Source: Flavobacterium filum DSM 17961
Lineage (GTDB): Bacteria; Bacteroidota; Bacteroidia; Flavobacteriales; Flavobacteriaceae
Length of the DNA stretch: 64,000 nucleotides
Reading direction: 5' to 3'
NCBI RefSeq assembly: GCF_000425465.1
Contig: NZ_AUDM01000004.1
Coordinates: 62,001-126,000 of the forward strand
Position numbers and translations under genes: made by a program. The stretch's first letter is position 1, and each line of letters begins with the position of its first letter. A model generated the notes under the pieces. The model worked only from the letters and a program-made list of their open reading frames with translations. It had not been told where the DNA came from and did no database searches. Shown in pieces: positions 52,534 through 61,174 of the stretch.

Positions 52534-55500
52534 TTATTTGATAATCGCATCGTAAATCACTTGCTGTATATTTTCTCTTATGTTATTTTGGGAAAGTAAG
52601 TTTTTATCCGCATTGGGATAGGTTCGATTGGATAGAAATATATATACTAATTCTTTTTCAGGATCTGCCCAAGCCATAGTTCCCGTAAATCCGGTATGGC
52701 CAAAACTAGTCATTGATGCACATCCACATGTTGGACCGGACTTACCCAATTGAGGTTTATCAAAGCCTATTCCGCGTCGGTTGCCTTCCGGACAGTAATA
52801 ACAAGTATTGAACACATCAAAGGTTTCTTCAGAGAAAAATTGCTGACCACCATAATTACCTTTTTGGAGAAAAAGTTGCATCATTTTAGCCATATCCATT
52901 GCATTGGAGAAAATTCCGGCATGTCCACCTATTCCACCTTCCATTGCTGCAGCCATATCATGTACATATCCTTGAATGGTTTGGTATCTAAAATAATTAT
53001 CTTCTTCTGTGGGCGGAATAACACTCATATCAAATTTTTTCAACGGATTATAAAGTGTATTATTTGCCCCTATTTTGGCATAGAACCCTTGTTCACTTAA
53101 TTCATCTAATGATTTACTTGTAGATTTTTCGATAAAATTTTTCAGAATGATAAATGTAAAATCACTGTATTTGTATTCCTTTTTGGGCAACAACTTACTA
53201 TTTGCAATGGTTTGTAATATCGAATCTTGATAATCTTTTCTCAAATACAAATTTTCAGCAACTTGATAAGGAAATTCTTCGCTGTATAGCTTTCTATAAT
53301 ATTTATCAGATGGCTTTCTGTCGGCTGTTAGTGTTTGCTTGTAAAAAGGCAACCACGCTTGCAATTGTGCATAATGAGAAAGCAAATCTTTAAAAATAAT
53401 GTTCTCTTTATCGGTTCCTTTAAAAACAGGAAGCATATCTCCTACTTTTGTCTCTAAAGTAACTTTCTTTTTATCATATAATTGCATTGTGATTGGCAAT
53501 GTTGAAACTATTTTAGTTAATGAAGCTACATCATAAATATCCGAATTTTTCACACTTGTTTTATTTGAAAAAGTGTGATAACCAAACGCTTTTTGATAAA
53601 TTACTTTCCCTTTTCTAGCCACAAGAATTTGACCACCGGGTATCATTTTGGCATCGATAGTTTTTTGCATAATATCGTCAATTTTAGCTAAAATTGTCGG
53701 ATTCATGTCAACATTTAGAGGATGTGTAAAACCCAATCGATTTATTGTTTCTGTTTTCAATCCATGATTTACTTTGAATTCTTCATTGATGCTAACCGGC
53801 AAAAAACCTTTCGCATCAATAGCTCCAAAAATTATTTCCGCTGCGACTGTTTGAGCAATTTCATTATTTTGATAGGCTACAATAATACCGTCTAAATCTT
53901 CAAAACTTGTAATCGAACTTAAAGCATAAGGTTTTACAAAACCTGTGAAAATAACTTTTTTACGTTTAGCTATTTCGGAAATCCATTGTAATTCCTTTAC
54001 AGAAAAATCATGTTTTTTCCAAGCACCATCAGCTTTATGATAACCGATTATTACTTTATTAAAATCTGCTAATTGAAGTAGTAATGAATCCAAATTTTCA
54101 TTCGAAATTTCTTCGACTTCTGCATATTTTGAAAGTGTTTCAAGAAAAATTCCTTTTGAATCATCACCCATTTTCAGATATGCAATATTTTCTTTTTCAA
54201 TGTTTTTTATGGGTAAAATACTCAATTTGTTCTTTAATACAGTGATACTATTTTCATACAGTTTATATAATAAAGCATTCGTCTCCTCATTATTGATTGA
54301 TTTAGAAAGATTCGTTAAATCAATTGGTTTTACTTTAGACAAACCTGCTTTGAATTTATAATGCAGTATTTTTTTTACTGAATGGGTAAGGCGTTCTTCG
54401 GTAATCAAATTTTGTTCGTAAGCTTCTTTAATTTTTTGAACTGCAATCGGAACATTTTCCGGAAATAGCAAAATATCATTTCCGGCTTGAAAAGCGGCTA
54501 AGTCAATATCTCCTGGACTTTTAAAATTACTCGCCCCTTTCATATTTAAGGCATCGGTAAAAATTAATCCTTTAAAATTCAATTCCTCTTTTAATAAATC
54601 GGTCACAATTACATTTGAAATGGAAGAAGGGTATCCTTTACGGGTTTCAAAAGCAGGTACTTCTAAATGAGCAACCATTACACTGGCTAATCCTTTGTTG
54701 ATAAGTTTTTTATACGGATACAATTCTACATTCCGAATGTGTTCTTGCGTAAAATTGATAACCGGTAAAGTATAATGTGAATCGGTTGAAGTAGCTCCAT
54801 GTCCCGGAAAATGTTTCCCTGTGGCAAAAACACCATTGTTTTGTAAACCAATCATCAAAGCCAAAGCTCTATCAGTTACTCGATCTTTATCTTCACCAAA
54901 AGAACGGTTTCCGATAATTGGATTCTTGGGATTGGTATTGATATCTAAAACAGGAGCAAAATTAAAATGAACTCCAAGTTGTTTGGATTGTAGTGCCATT
55001 TGTTTCCCAACTTCTTCAATAAGTTTCAAGTCTTGAATGGCTCCTAAAGTCATGTTCCAAGGAAATTTTGTTACCGAATCCAAACGCATACTCAGTCCCC
55101 ACTCGGCATCTATACCAATAAACAAAGGGGTTTTTGATAATTTTTGAAAGCGGTTGGTCATTTTTGCCTGACGAACGGGTCCGCCTTGGAAAAAAATTAA
55201 TCCACCTATTTTTTGTTCAGTGATTAATTTATCTAATGATTTTATATGAGCTGAATCTTTGTTGGAATAAGCCGCCACCATAAAAAGCTGACCTATTTTT
55301 TCTTCTAAAGAAAGAGCATTATAAATACTATCCACCCATTTCTTTTCGTCAGTAGTTGGAACGGAATAGTTAAATGAAACTGAATGCTGATATTCTAATT
55401 TAGGAAAAGTATCTTTTTGATGTGTTTGAGTTGGTTCATGAATAGCCAAAGGTTTTTGCTTGATTTTATTGGTTGCACAATTAACAACCACAATCAAAAC

Positions 55501-55539
55501 AAGTATCAACGGAACTATTTTAAAATATTTACTATTCAT
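52534..55539 (-). CDS. GH3 glycosidase (NagZ-like) fused to a serine beta-lactamase-fold domain
   Basis: The 1001-residue protein has a lipobox-like VVNCATN at its N-terminus (Cys 22). Residues about 60-400 are a GH3 catalytic domain (FIGIDAEWG, and KHFPGHGATSTDSHYTLP near residue 243, the NagZ-type His/Asp dyad). A GH3 C-terminal-type region (about 420-600) follows. Residues about 620-1000 are a class C beta-lactamase-like domain: ASLTKIVS (Ser near 670), YSDFTF and HTGFTGT. The combination suggests peptidoglycan recycling, with the sugar and the peptide or ester acted on by one envelope protein. Fusions like this occur in Bacteroidetes. Confidence 0.9.
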   Translation of the reverse strand: MNSKYFKIVPLILVLIVVVNCATNKIKQKPLAIHEPTQTHQKDTFPKLEYQHSVSFNYSVPTTDEKKWVDSIYNALSLEEKIGQLFMVAAYSNKDSAHIKSLDKLITEQKIGGLIFFQGGPVRQAKMTNRFQKLSKTPLFIGIDAEWGLSMRLDSVTKFPWNMTLGAIQDLKLIEEVGKQMALQSKQLGVHFNFAPVLDINTNPKNPIIGNRSFGEDKDRVTDRALALMIGLQNNGVFATGKHFPGHGATSTDSHYTLPVINFTQEHIRNVELYPYKKLINKGLASVMVAHLEVPAFETRKGYPSSISNVIVTDLLKEELNFKGLIFTDALNMKGASNFKSPGDIDLAAFQAGNDILLFPENVPIAVQKIKEAYEQNLITEERLTHSVKKILHYKFKAGLSKVKPIDLTNLSKSINNEETNALLYKLYENSITVLKNKLSILPIKNIEKENIAYLKMGDDSKGIFLETLSKYAEVEEISNENLDSLLLQLADFNKVIIGYHKADGAWKKHDFSVKELQWISEIAKRKKVIFTGFVKPYALSSITSFEDLDGIIVAYQNNEIAQTVAAEIIFGAIDAKGFLPVSINEEFKVNHGLKTETINRLGFTHPLNVDMNPTILAKIDDIMQKTIDAKMIPGGQILVARKGKVIYQKAFGYHTFSNKTSVKNSDIYDVASLTKIVSTLPITMQLYDKKKVTLETKVGDMLPVFKGTDKENIIFKDLLSHYAQLQAWLPFYKQTLTADRKPSDKYYRKLYSEEFPYQVAENLYLRKDYQDSILQTIANSKLLPKKEYKYSDFTFIILKNFIEKSTSKSLDELSEQGFYAKIGANNTLYNPLKKFDMSVIPPTEEDNYFRYQTIQGYVHDMAAAMEGGIGGHAGIFSNAMDMAKMMQLFLQKGNYGGQQFFSEETFDVFNTCYYCPEGNRRGIGFDKPQLGKSGPTCGCASMTSFGHTGFTGTMAWADPEKELVYIFLSNRTYPNADKNLLSQNNIRENIQQVIYDAIIK

Positions 55540-55622
55540 AATATTTCAAAGACGTCAATTTTAATGCCTTTTTATGACTAACGCAGTAATTTAAGCTAAA
55601 ATTATAATTCTGTGAAGTTAAA

Positions 55623-56105
55623 TTAAAAAAAGCGACTATGCCAACTTTCCGCAGCGGGAATTTCCCAACTTTCTTTCCATTCTTCAATGGTATTAACTAA
55701 GTTATTAAAAACAATAGTGTTAGAAGAAACTGCTTTTTCTTTCGCCATACGTTTAAAATCTAGCAACGATTTATGCGTGATATATTCGCCTTGACGATAA
55801 GTCACGTTCATTTTATCTAATAAATCAACCTTGTATTTTTGTTCCAAGGCTTGAATGAATTCAACTGACTTATCAATAGAACATCCGGTGGCTTGCTGTA
55901 CTTCTTGATTTACAGCTAATATAATAAATCGATTGTATTGAAGGATAAAAGAAGCTTCTAAAGACGTGCCATGAGCAGACCAGTCTTCAACAAAAGCTTT
56001 TAAATCGTTTTCTATTTCTGTAACTTCATCATCCGAAAATTTTCGGTTGGATTGGTAAATCCAAATTCGGGATTCTTCAGGAAGGTTTTCAAAAGGAATA
56101 TACAT
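55623..56105 (-). CDS. Conserved hypothetical protein (often mislabelled ABC transporter ATPase)
   Basis: The 160-residue protein (MYIPFENLPEESRIWIYQSN; LEASFILQYNRFIILAVNQE; QATGCSIDKSVEFIQALE) is conserved in Flavobacteriaceae. It has no Walker A, Walker B or ABC signature, so the common label of ABC transporter ATPase is not supported. No signal peptide. It is last in the minus-strand group that includes the two Fe-S proteins. Function unknown. Confidence 0.8.
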   Translation of the reverse strand: MYIPFENLPEESRIWIYQSNRKFSDDEVTEIENDLKAFVEDWSAHGTSLEASFILQYNRFIILAVNQEVQQATGCSIDKSVEFIQALEQKYKVDLLDKMNVTYRQGEYITHKSLLDFKRMAKEKAVSSNTIVFNNLVNTIEEWKESWEIPAAESWHSRFF

Positions 56106-56115
56106 TATTTTTTTG

Positions 56116-56189
56116 GTAAAGAGTAATGGGTAATTGGTGATAGGTTAGAAAAAATTCCCTTTACCCATAACCCATCACCCATTACCTAA
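56116..56189. repeat. Heptamer hairpin, GT-anchored units in both orientations
   Basis: Left arm: GTAAAGA, GTAATGG, GTAATTG, GTGATAG, GTTAGAA (56116-56150). Right arm, reverse strand of the same type: TACCCAT, AACCCAT, CACCCAT, TACCTAA (56162-56189). The arms pair imperfectly (GGTAATTGGTGATAGG against CCATCACCCATTACC). It lies between two genes of the same operon. Confidence 0.82.
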
Positions 56190-56190
56190 T

Positions 56191-56982
56191 TTATAAATCT
56201 TGTGCGTTTGCAATCAACTCAGCCACATCCATGACTTTTATTGAGGCTTCTTTTTCTTTATTTTTCACACCATCAGTCATCATGGTATTGCAAAAGGGAC
56301 AACCCGCTGCAATAATATCCGGTTTTGTTTCCAATGCATCTTCGGTACGTTCGATATTTACTTCTTTATTACCGGGTTCGGCATCTTTAAACATTTGGGC
56401 TCCTCCTGCTCCACAACATAAACCATTGGCACGAGAACGTTTCATTTCTAGTAATTCAACATCCAGCTTTTGAATCAAATCACGAGGTGCTTCATACACA
56501 TTGTTGGCTCTTCCTAAATAGCAAGGATCATGAAAAGTGATTCGTTTCCCTTTGAATTGGCCGCCTTCAATCGTTAGACGACCCTCATCCAATAACGATT
56601 TTAAAAATTGGGTATGATGCACCACTTCATAAGTACCGCCAAGTTCCGGATATTCATTTTTTAATGTATTGAAACAGTGTGGACAAGCCGTCACGATTTT
56701 TTTTACTTCATAAGCATCCATCACTTGAATATTCATCATGGCTTGCATTTGAAACAAAAATTCGTTTCCGGCTCTCTTTGCCGGATCACCGGTGCAACTT
56801 TCTTCTGTTCCTAAAACGGCAAAAGAAACATTGGCACGGTTTAAAATCCGTACAAAAGCTTTGGTAATTTTTTTGGCTCTATCGTCAAAACTACCGGCAC
56901 AACCCACCCAAAATAAAACTTCGGGTTGTTTGCCTTGAGCCATCATTTCTGCCATGGTTGGCACCATTAGATTTTCTGCCAT
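56191..56982 (-). CDS. CCG-domain Fe-S protein (LutA/GlcF/HdrB-like)
   Basis: The 263-residue protein has two cysteine-rich CCG domains: LFWVGCAGSFDDRAKK with TEESCTGDPAKRAGNE, and FHDPCYLGRANNVYEAPRD with GLCCGAGGAQMF, plus ACPHCFNTLKNEYPE and GCPFCNTMM. Such domains bind a [4Fe-4S] or noncubane cluster and serve as electron-carrying subunits of lactate, glycolate or heterodisulfide-type oxidoreductases. The membrane Fe-S protein at 57584-58909 is a likely partner. Confidence 0.9.
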   Translation of the reverse strand: MAENLMVPTMAEMMAQGKQPEVLFWVGCAGSFDDRAKKITKAFVRILNRANVSFAVLGTEESCTGDPAKRAGNEFLFQMQAMMNIQVMDAYEVKKIVTACPHCFNTLKNEYPELGGTYEVVHHTQFLKSLLDEGRLTIEGGQFKGKRITFHDPCYLGRANNVYEAPRDLIQKLDVELLEMKRSRANGLCCGAGGAQMFKDAEPGNKEVNIERTEDALETKPDIIAAGCPFCNTMMTDGVKNKEKEASIKVMDVAELIANAQDL

Positions 56983-56998
56983 GCTTTATAGTTTTTTA

Positions 56999-57053
56999 GA
57001 TTGTTGGATTATTGGATTTTCAGATGAACTGATAATCTAATAATCTAAAAATC
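56999..57053. repeat. Octamer hairpin, GATT-anchored units in both orientations
   Basis: Left arm: GATTGTTG, GATTATTG, GATTTTCA (56999-57022). Then GATGAACT, and a right arm GATAATCT, AATAATCT, AAAAATC, the reverse strand of GATT-anchored units. It lies between two co-directional genes of the Fe-S group. Confidence 0.8.
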
Positions 57054-57058
57054 GTTAA

Positions 57059-57505
57059 TTATTCATGATGTTCGTCATCAAAAACCTGAATGGTTACTTC
57101 TTTTTCAACCAAATCGGTAAATTTTCCTCTGTAACGAGTGGCTTTTACTAAATGGTTGTCAATCCAATGGTAATTCCCACCTCTTGGTTTTCCCATTACC
57201 ATTCCATGGTATTTGAATCCGTGTTTTTTTAACCAAATTTCGGTATATTCTCTGTGAGCTTCGGTTCTGGATGTAAAAAAGAAAATGATGTGACCTTCAT
57301 CATACCATTTATTCAACGTTTTTAAAGCATCCGGATACACTTCTGCTGTCAACATTCGCTCGGGTTCTTCGTTTGGAATATCGTCGCAAATGGTACCGTC
57401 AATATCAATCAAATAATTTTTAATTCCCGGAGGTAAAATTGGGCTTAAATGTTGACCATTTTCGGTCACCGTTTGTAATTTCTTTTCAATGTCTTCCGCT
57501 TTCAT
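57059..57505 (-). CDS. HAD-like hydrolase
   Basis: The 148-residue protein has the HAD motif I IDIDGTICDDIPNEEPERM and motif II-like FFTSRTEAHREYTEIW, followed by KPRGGNYHWIDNH. The cap domain is very small. It is often given the name phosphoheptose isomerase in close relatives, which the sequence does not support. It sits between two Fe-S protein genes. Substrate unknown; a phosphatase role is inferred from the fold. Confidence 0.85.
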   Translation of the reverse strand: MKAEDIEKKLQTVTENGQHLSPILPPGIKNYLIDIDGTICDDIPNEEPERMLTAEVYPDALKTLNKWYDEGHIIFFFTSRTEAHREYTEIWLKKHGFKYHGMVMGKPRGGNYHWIDNHLVKATRYRGKFTDLVEKEVTIQVFDDEHHE

Positions 57506-57583
57506 TTTTTAAATTTTAATTTGTTTCACATGCATTAAACACCTCCCCAAGCCTCACATATATGGGAAATTGTTTGGTTTATA

Positions 57584-58909
57584 TTAATTTTCGTCTTTCC
57601 AGTTTAATCGGTCCATTTGATTGTATTGCCATGGAGCTCCGTTGTTTTCTATATTAGTCATCATAGCATTGAGCGACATAGGAGCAGCACTTTGTTCCAT
57701 GACCAAATATCTTCTCATGTCCATAATAATGGATAACGGACTAATATTTACCGGACATTCTTCTACACAAGCATTGCAAGAAGTACACGCCCATAGTTCT
57801 TCCGGAGTGATGTAATCATTTAATAAGTATTTATTATCCGGTACAAAAACACCTTTATTGGCATCGATGTTTTTACCCACTTCTTCCAGTCGATCACGAG
57901 TATCCATCATTATTTTTCGTGGAGACAATTTCTTTCCGGTTTGATTGGCCGGACAAGAAGAAGTACATCGACCACATTCTGTACACGTATAGGCATTAAG
58001 TAACTGAACCCAATTCAAGTCTTGAACATCACTGGCACCAAACTTAGCCGGAACAGCATCAGGATTGGCAGGAGCGGCAAAAGGATCGGCACTAGGATCC
58101 AACATTAATTTTACTTCGTTGGTAACACTTTCTAAATTATCAAACTTTCCTTTCGCATTTAAATCGGCAAAATACGTATTTGGGAAAGCTAAAAGGATAT
58201 GCAGATGTTTTGAAAAATATAAATAATTTAAGAAAATTAAAATCCCACAAATGTGTAACCACCAAGCGGCACGTTCAATTACTATCACAACTCCCTCTGA
58301 AAAGCCATTGAAAAGCGGTGCAATAAATTGACTCACCGGAAAACTCCCCGCTTCATTGTAGTGATGTACTTCCATTTGTTGCAACCAAAGATCTGCTGCA
58401 TTCATAAGAAGAAACAAAGACATCAATACAATTTCAAAATATAAAATGTAATTGGCATCACTTTTGGGCCATGCTTTTAAATCAGAACTGATAAAACGCT
58501 TTAATTTGATTACATTTCTTCTTGTCCAGAAAAGGATGACAGCAACCACTACTAAAACAGCTAATATTTCAAAAGAAGCGATTAAAATATTGTAAAATCC
58601 TCCCATGAATGCAAAAACTCGATGTGTTCCAAACAAGCCATCAATAATGATTTCTAACATCTCTAAGTTTATGATTATAAATCCAATATACACAATTATA
58701 TGAAGTATTCCGGCGATAGGTCTTTTTACCATTTTGGATTGCCCCAAAGCAATCATAGCCATATTTTTCCATCGCTCAGACGGGCTGTCTTTTCGGTTTA
58801 CATCTTGTCCTAATTTGATATTTCGGATTAATTTTTTGACATTGATGGCAAAATATCCAAATCCAATTGCTAAAAGAATCGCAAATAAAATATTATCTAA
58901 ATAACTCAT
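57584..58909 (-). CDS. Membrane-bound Fe-S oxidoreductase (two [4Fe-4S] motifs)
   Basis: The 441-residue protein has about six hydrophobic segments in the first 260 residues, probably binding heme or quinone as in HdrE/NarI-like subunits, then two ferredoxin motifs: CTECGRCTSSCPANQTGKK and CTSCNACVEECPVNISPLS. The CCG-domain protein downstream in the operon is the likely electron partner. A membrane electron transfer role is well supported; the donor and acceptor are not visible. Confidence 0.9.
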   Translation of the reverse strand: MSYLDNILFAILLAIGFGYFAINVKKLIRNIKLGQDVNRKDSPSERWKNMAMIALGQSKMVKRPIAGILHIIVYIGFIIINLEMLEIIIDGLFGTHRVFAFMGGFYNILIASFEILAVLVVVAVILFWTRRNVIKLKRFISSDLKAWPKSDANYILYFEIVLMSLFLLMNAADLWLQQMEVHHYNEAGSFPVSQFIAPLFNGFSEGVVIVIERAAWWLHICGILIFLNYLYFSKHLHILLAFPNTYFADLNAKGKFDNLESVTNEVKLMLDPSADPFAAPANPDAVPAKFGASDVQDLNWVQLLNAYTCTECGRCTSSCPANQTGKKLSPRKIMMDTRDRLEEVGKNIDANKGVFVPDNKYLLNDYITPEELWACTSCNACVEECPVNISPLSIIMDMRRYLVMEQSAAPMSLNAMMTNIENNGAPWQYNQMDRLNWKDEN

Positions 58910-58915
58910 AAAAAC

Positions 58916-59881
58916 TTATTTTTTAGTTTGAGTTGAATCGGTTTCTTTAGGTGCTACGTAAGGTTTGTTTTTCTTACCGAATAAAGAAACATTTACATAT
59001 CGTGTAGGATTTAAACGTAAATCTTGTAGCAAAAGTTCCAATTCTTTGGATGATTTGGTAAAATTTTCATACATCTTATCATCTTTCAATAATTTACCCA
59101 TTGTACCATTTCCGGCTTCAAGGTTAGCCATTATTTTATCTACACTTGCCAATGTTTTTTCTAAATTTTGAACCGTTTGTTTAAGATTAGCTTGAGCTAG
59201 AGAATCAGAAATTTTTTCAAAATTGGAAGAAACTTTTTCAAAATTGGTAACCACATTATTTAATTTTCCTTTGTTGGAAGAAATAAGCTCATTTGCTCCA
59301 TTTGATGCTTGATTTAATGCCGCAAGTGTTTCACTTAACTCGCTAAAACTTTTCTTTAAATCATTTTTGGCTTTTTCATCCAATAAACTGTTTACATTCA
59401 ATAAAACTAAATCAGCACTTTCCATTGCTTTTTCAATTTTCTCTTGTAAGGGTGCTAATTTTTCAGAAACCAATTCCGTTAAACCGGGCTTAACACCACC
59501 TTTTAGATAACCACCATCCTCAATAAAAGTTTTATCGTCAAGGTTGGGAACTATTTGAATCTGCTTACCACCTATTAATCCCGGTTCATAAATTCTGGCT
59601 AAACTAGATTTAGAAATTTTAAAATCCGAATTAATTTGAAGTTCTACTAATAACTTTCCTGAATCATCAGAAAATTGTATGTTTTTTACTTTACCTATTA
59701 TTAATCCATTAATGGTTACCGGTGAAGAAGACATAAGTCCTTCTACATCATCATATAAAACATATATTGTTTTATGATTGGACAAAATATCAGTTCCTTT
59801 TAAAAAACTATATCCCCAAATAAATAATAAAATGGCTGATATAACCAGAATGGCAGTTTTTATTTCTCTTGATAGTTTCAA
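58916..59881 (-). CDS. MlaD-family lipid-transport protein
   Basis: The 321-residue protein has one N-terminal transmembrane segment and an MCE/MlaD domain (LYDDVEGLMSSSPVTINGLIIGKVKNIQF, split here as two parts of the same block) followed by a long coiled region (residues 150-280). MCE proteins form hexameric rings that move phospholipids between the inner and outer membranes. It starts 6 bases before the Fe-S gene and 36 bases after the amidase gene on the minus strand. Confidence 0.9.
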   Translation of the reverse strand: MKLSREIKTAILVISAILLFIWGYSFLKGTDILSNHKTIYVLYDDVEGLMSSSPVTINGLIIGKVKNIQFSDDSGKLLVELQINSDFKISKSSLARIYEPGLIGGKQIQIVPNLDDKTFIEDGGYLKGGVKPGLTELVSEKLAPLQEKIEKAMESADLVLLNVNSLLDEKAKNDLKKSFSELSETLAALNQASNGANELISSNKGKLNNVVTNFEKVSSNFEKISDSLAQANLKQTVQNLEKTLASVDKIMANLEAGNGTMGKLLKDDKMYENFTKSSKELELLLQDLRLNPTRYVNVSLFGKKNKPYVAPKETDSTQTKK

Positions 59882-59917
59882 TGCAATTTATTTTTTACAA
59901 ATGTATAATAATTCTAG

Positions 59918-61093
59918 TTACTTTTTTTTCAAAGCTTCTTGAATGCTGATTTTTTTGCCGTTCTTAAAAGCTACAATAAACGATGATTCATATCCTTTTT
60001 CTTTGGCTTCTGCTAATTTTGTTTTGGCTTCTTCATAGCTGGAGGTTTCCGCATAAAAATATTTATATAATGCATTATCAACTACCAATGAAATGGGCGA
60101 TAAACCTTTAAAATTCTGCGGAACTAAATCTAATTTTTTTCCGCTTGCTGAGATTTGGATTTTAAAGACGGCTTCATCAGTTGATGGTTTTGCTACGATT
60201 TCAGGCTCAATTTTTTTAACTTCTTTTGTTTTAGGTGTATCAATTTTAGCTAAGCTTTCATTTGGAACTGGTTTTTCTTTTTCTTTTTCTCTTTCTGTTC
60301 TATCAACAACAATTGTTCCGCCATAATATTCTTTTTTATAGGATAAAATAGCATCTGCGATTCCTTTTGCTAATTCATTTTGGCCACTTTCAGAATTTAA
60401 ATATTCTCCTTCGGGTCGATAGGAAAGAAAACCTAATTCTGTTAAAACACTCGGCATAGAGGTTTGATTCAATACAAGAAACGGACCTTGTTTTACACCT
60501 CTGTTTTTACGGTCTAATTTGTTGGTATATTCATTTTGAATTTTCGTAGCAATCGTAATACTTTGATCTAAATACTCTTCTTGCAAAAGCGTAATCCCAA
60601 TAATACTTTCAGGAGATTTTGGATCATAACCCGCGTATTTAACCTTATAATCACTCTCAAGTGTAATTACCGCATTCTCTTTTTTAGCCACTTCTAAGTT
60701 GGATGCATTCTTTGTTAAACCCATTACAAATGTCTCCGTGCCCTGAGCTTCTCCTTTGGGTGCTGCATTACAATGAATCGATAAAAACAAATTAGCATTT
60801 GCTCTATTGGCAATTTTTGCTCTTTCCATTAATTCAACAAAAACATCTGTTTTTCTGGTATAAATCACTTGTACATCCGGATTTTTTTCAAGAATCTTTC
60901 CAACTTTCAGAGCAACATTCAAGGCAATATTTTTTTCGATAAAGCCATAGTAGTTGGCTCCAAAATCTTTTCCGCCATGACCGGCATCTAAAACAACTTT
61001 AAATTTTTCATTTGATTGTCCAAATATTTGGAATGAAAAGAAAAATAAAACTATATAAATGAGCGATTTATACTTATTTTGCGAATACATCAT
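59918..61093 (-). CDS. N-acetylmuramoyl-L-alanine amidase with C-terminal SPOR-like region
   Basis: The 391-residue protein has a signal peptide (two adjacent Met codons; cleavage near residue 25) and an Amidase_3 domain: VVLDAGHGGKDFGANY, SIHCNAAPKGEAQGTETF, and PSVLTELGFLSY with the catalytic Glu. After a charged Pro/Lys linker (about residues 255-300) the end (AVFKIQISASGKKLDL to the C-terminus) resembles a SPOR domain. It cleaves the amide bond between MurNAc and the stem peptide during cell division. Divergent from the LptD gene. Confidence 0.92.
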   Translation of the reverse strand: MMYSQNKYKSLIYIVLFFFSFQIFGQSNEKFKVVLDAGHGGKDFGANYYGFIEKNIALNVALKVGKILEKNPDVQVIYTRKTDVFVELMERAKIANRANANLFLSIHCNAAPKGEAQGTETFVMGLTKNASNLEVAKKENAVITLESDYKVKYAGYDPKSPESIIGITLLQEEYLDQSITIATKIQNEYTNKLDRKNRGVKQGPFLVLNQTSMPSVLTELGFLSYRPEGEYLNSESGQNELAKGIADAILSYKKEYYGGTIVVDRTEREKEKEKPVPNESLAKIDTPKTKEVKKIEPEIVAKPSTDEAVFKIQISASGKKLDLVPQNFKGLSPISLVVDNALYKYFYAETSSYEEAKTKLAEAKEKGYESSFIVAFKNGKKISIQEALKKK

Positions 61094-61174
61094 TTCTAAA
61101 AGTTAATTTTAATTAAAACTCTACGTTTTAAGATTTATTATTTATTTATTTTTGACCCGAAATTATCATTAAGT

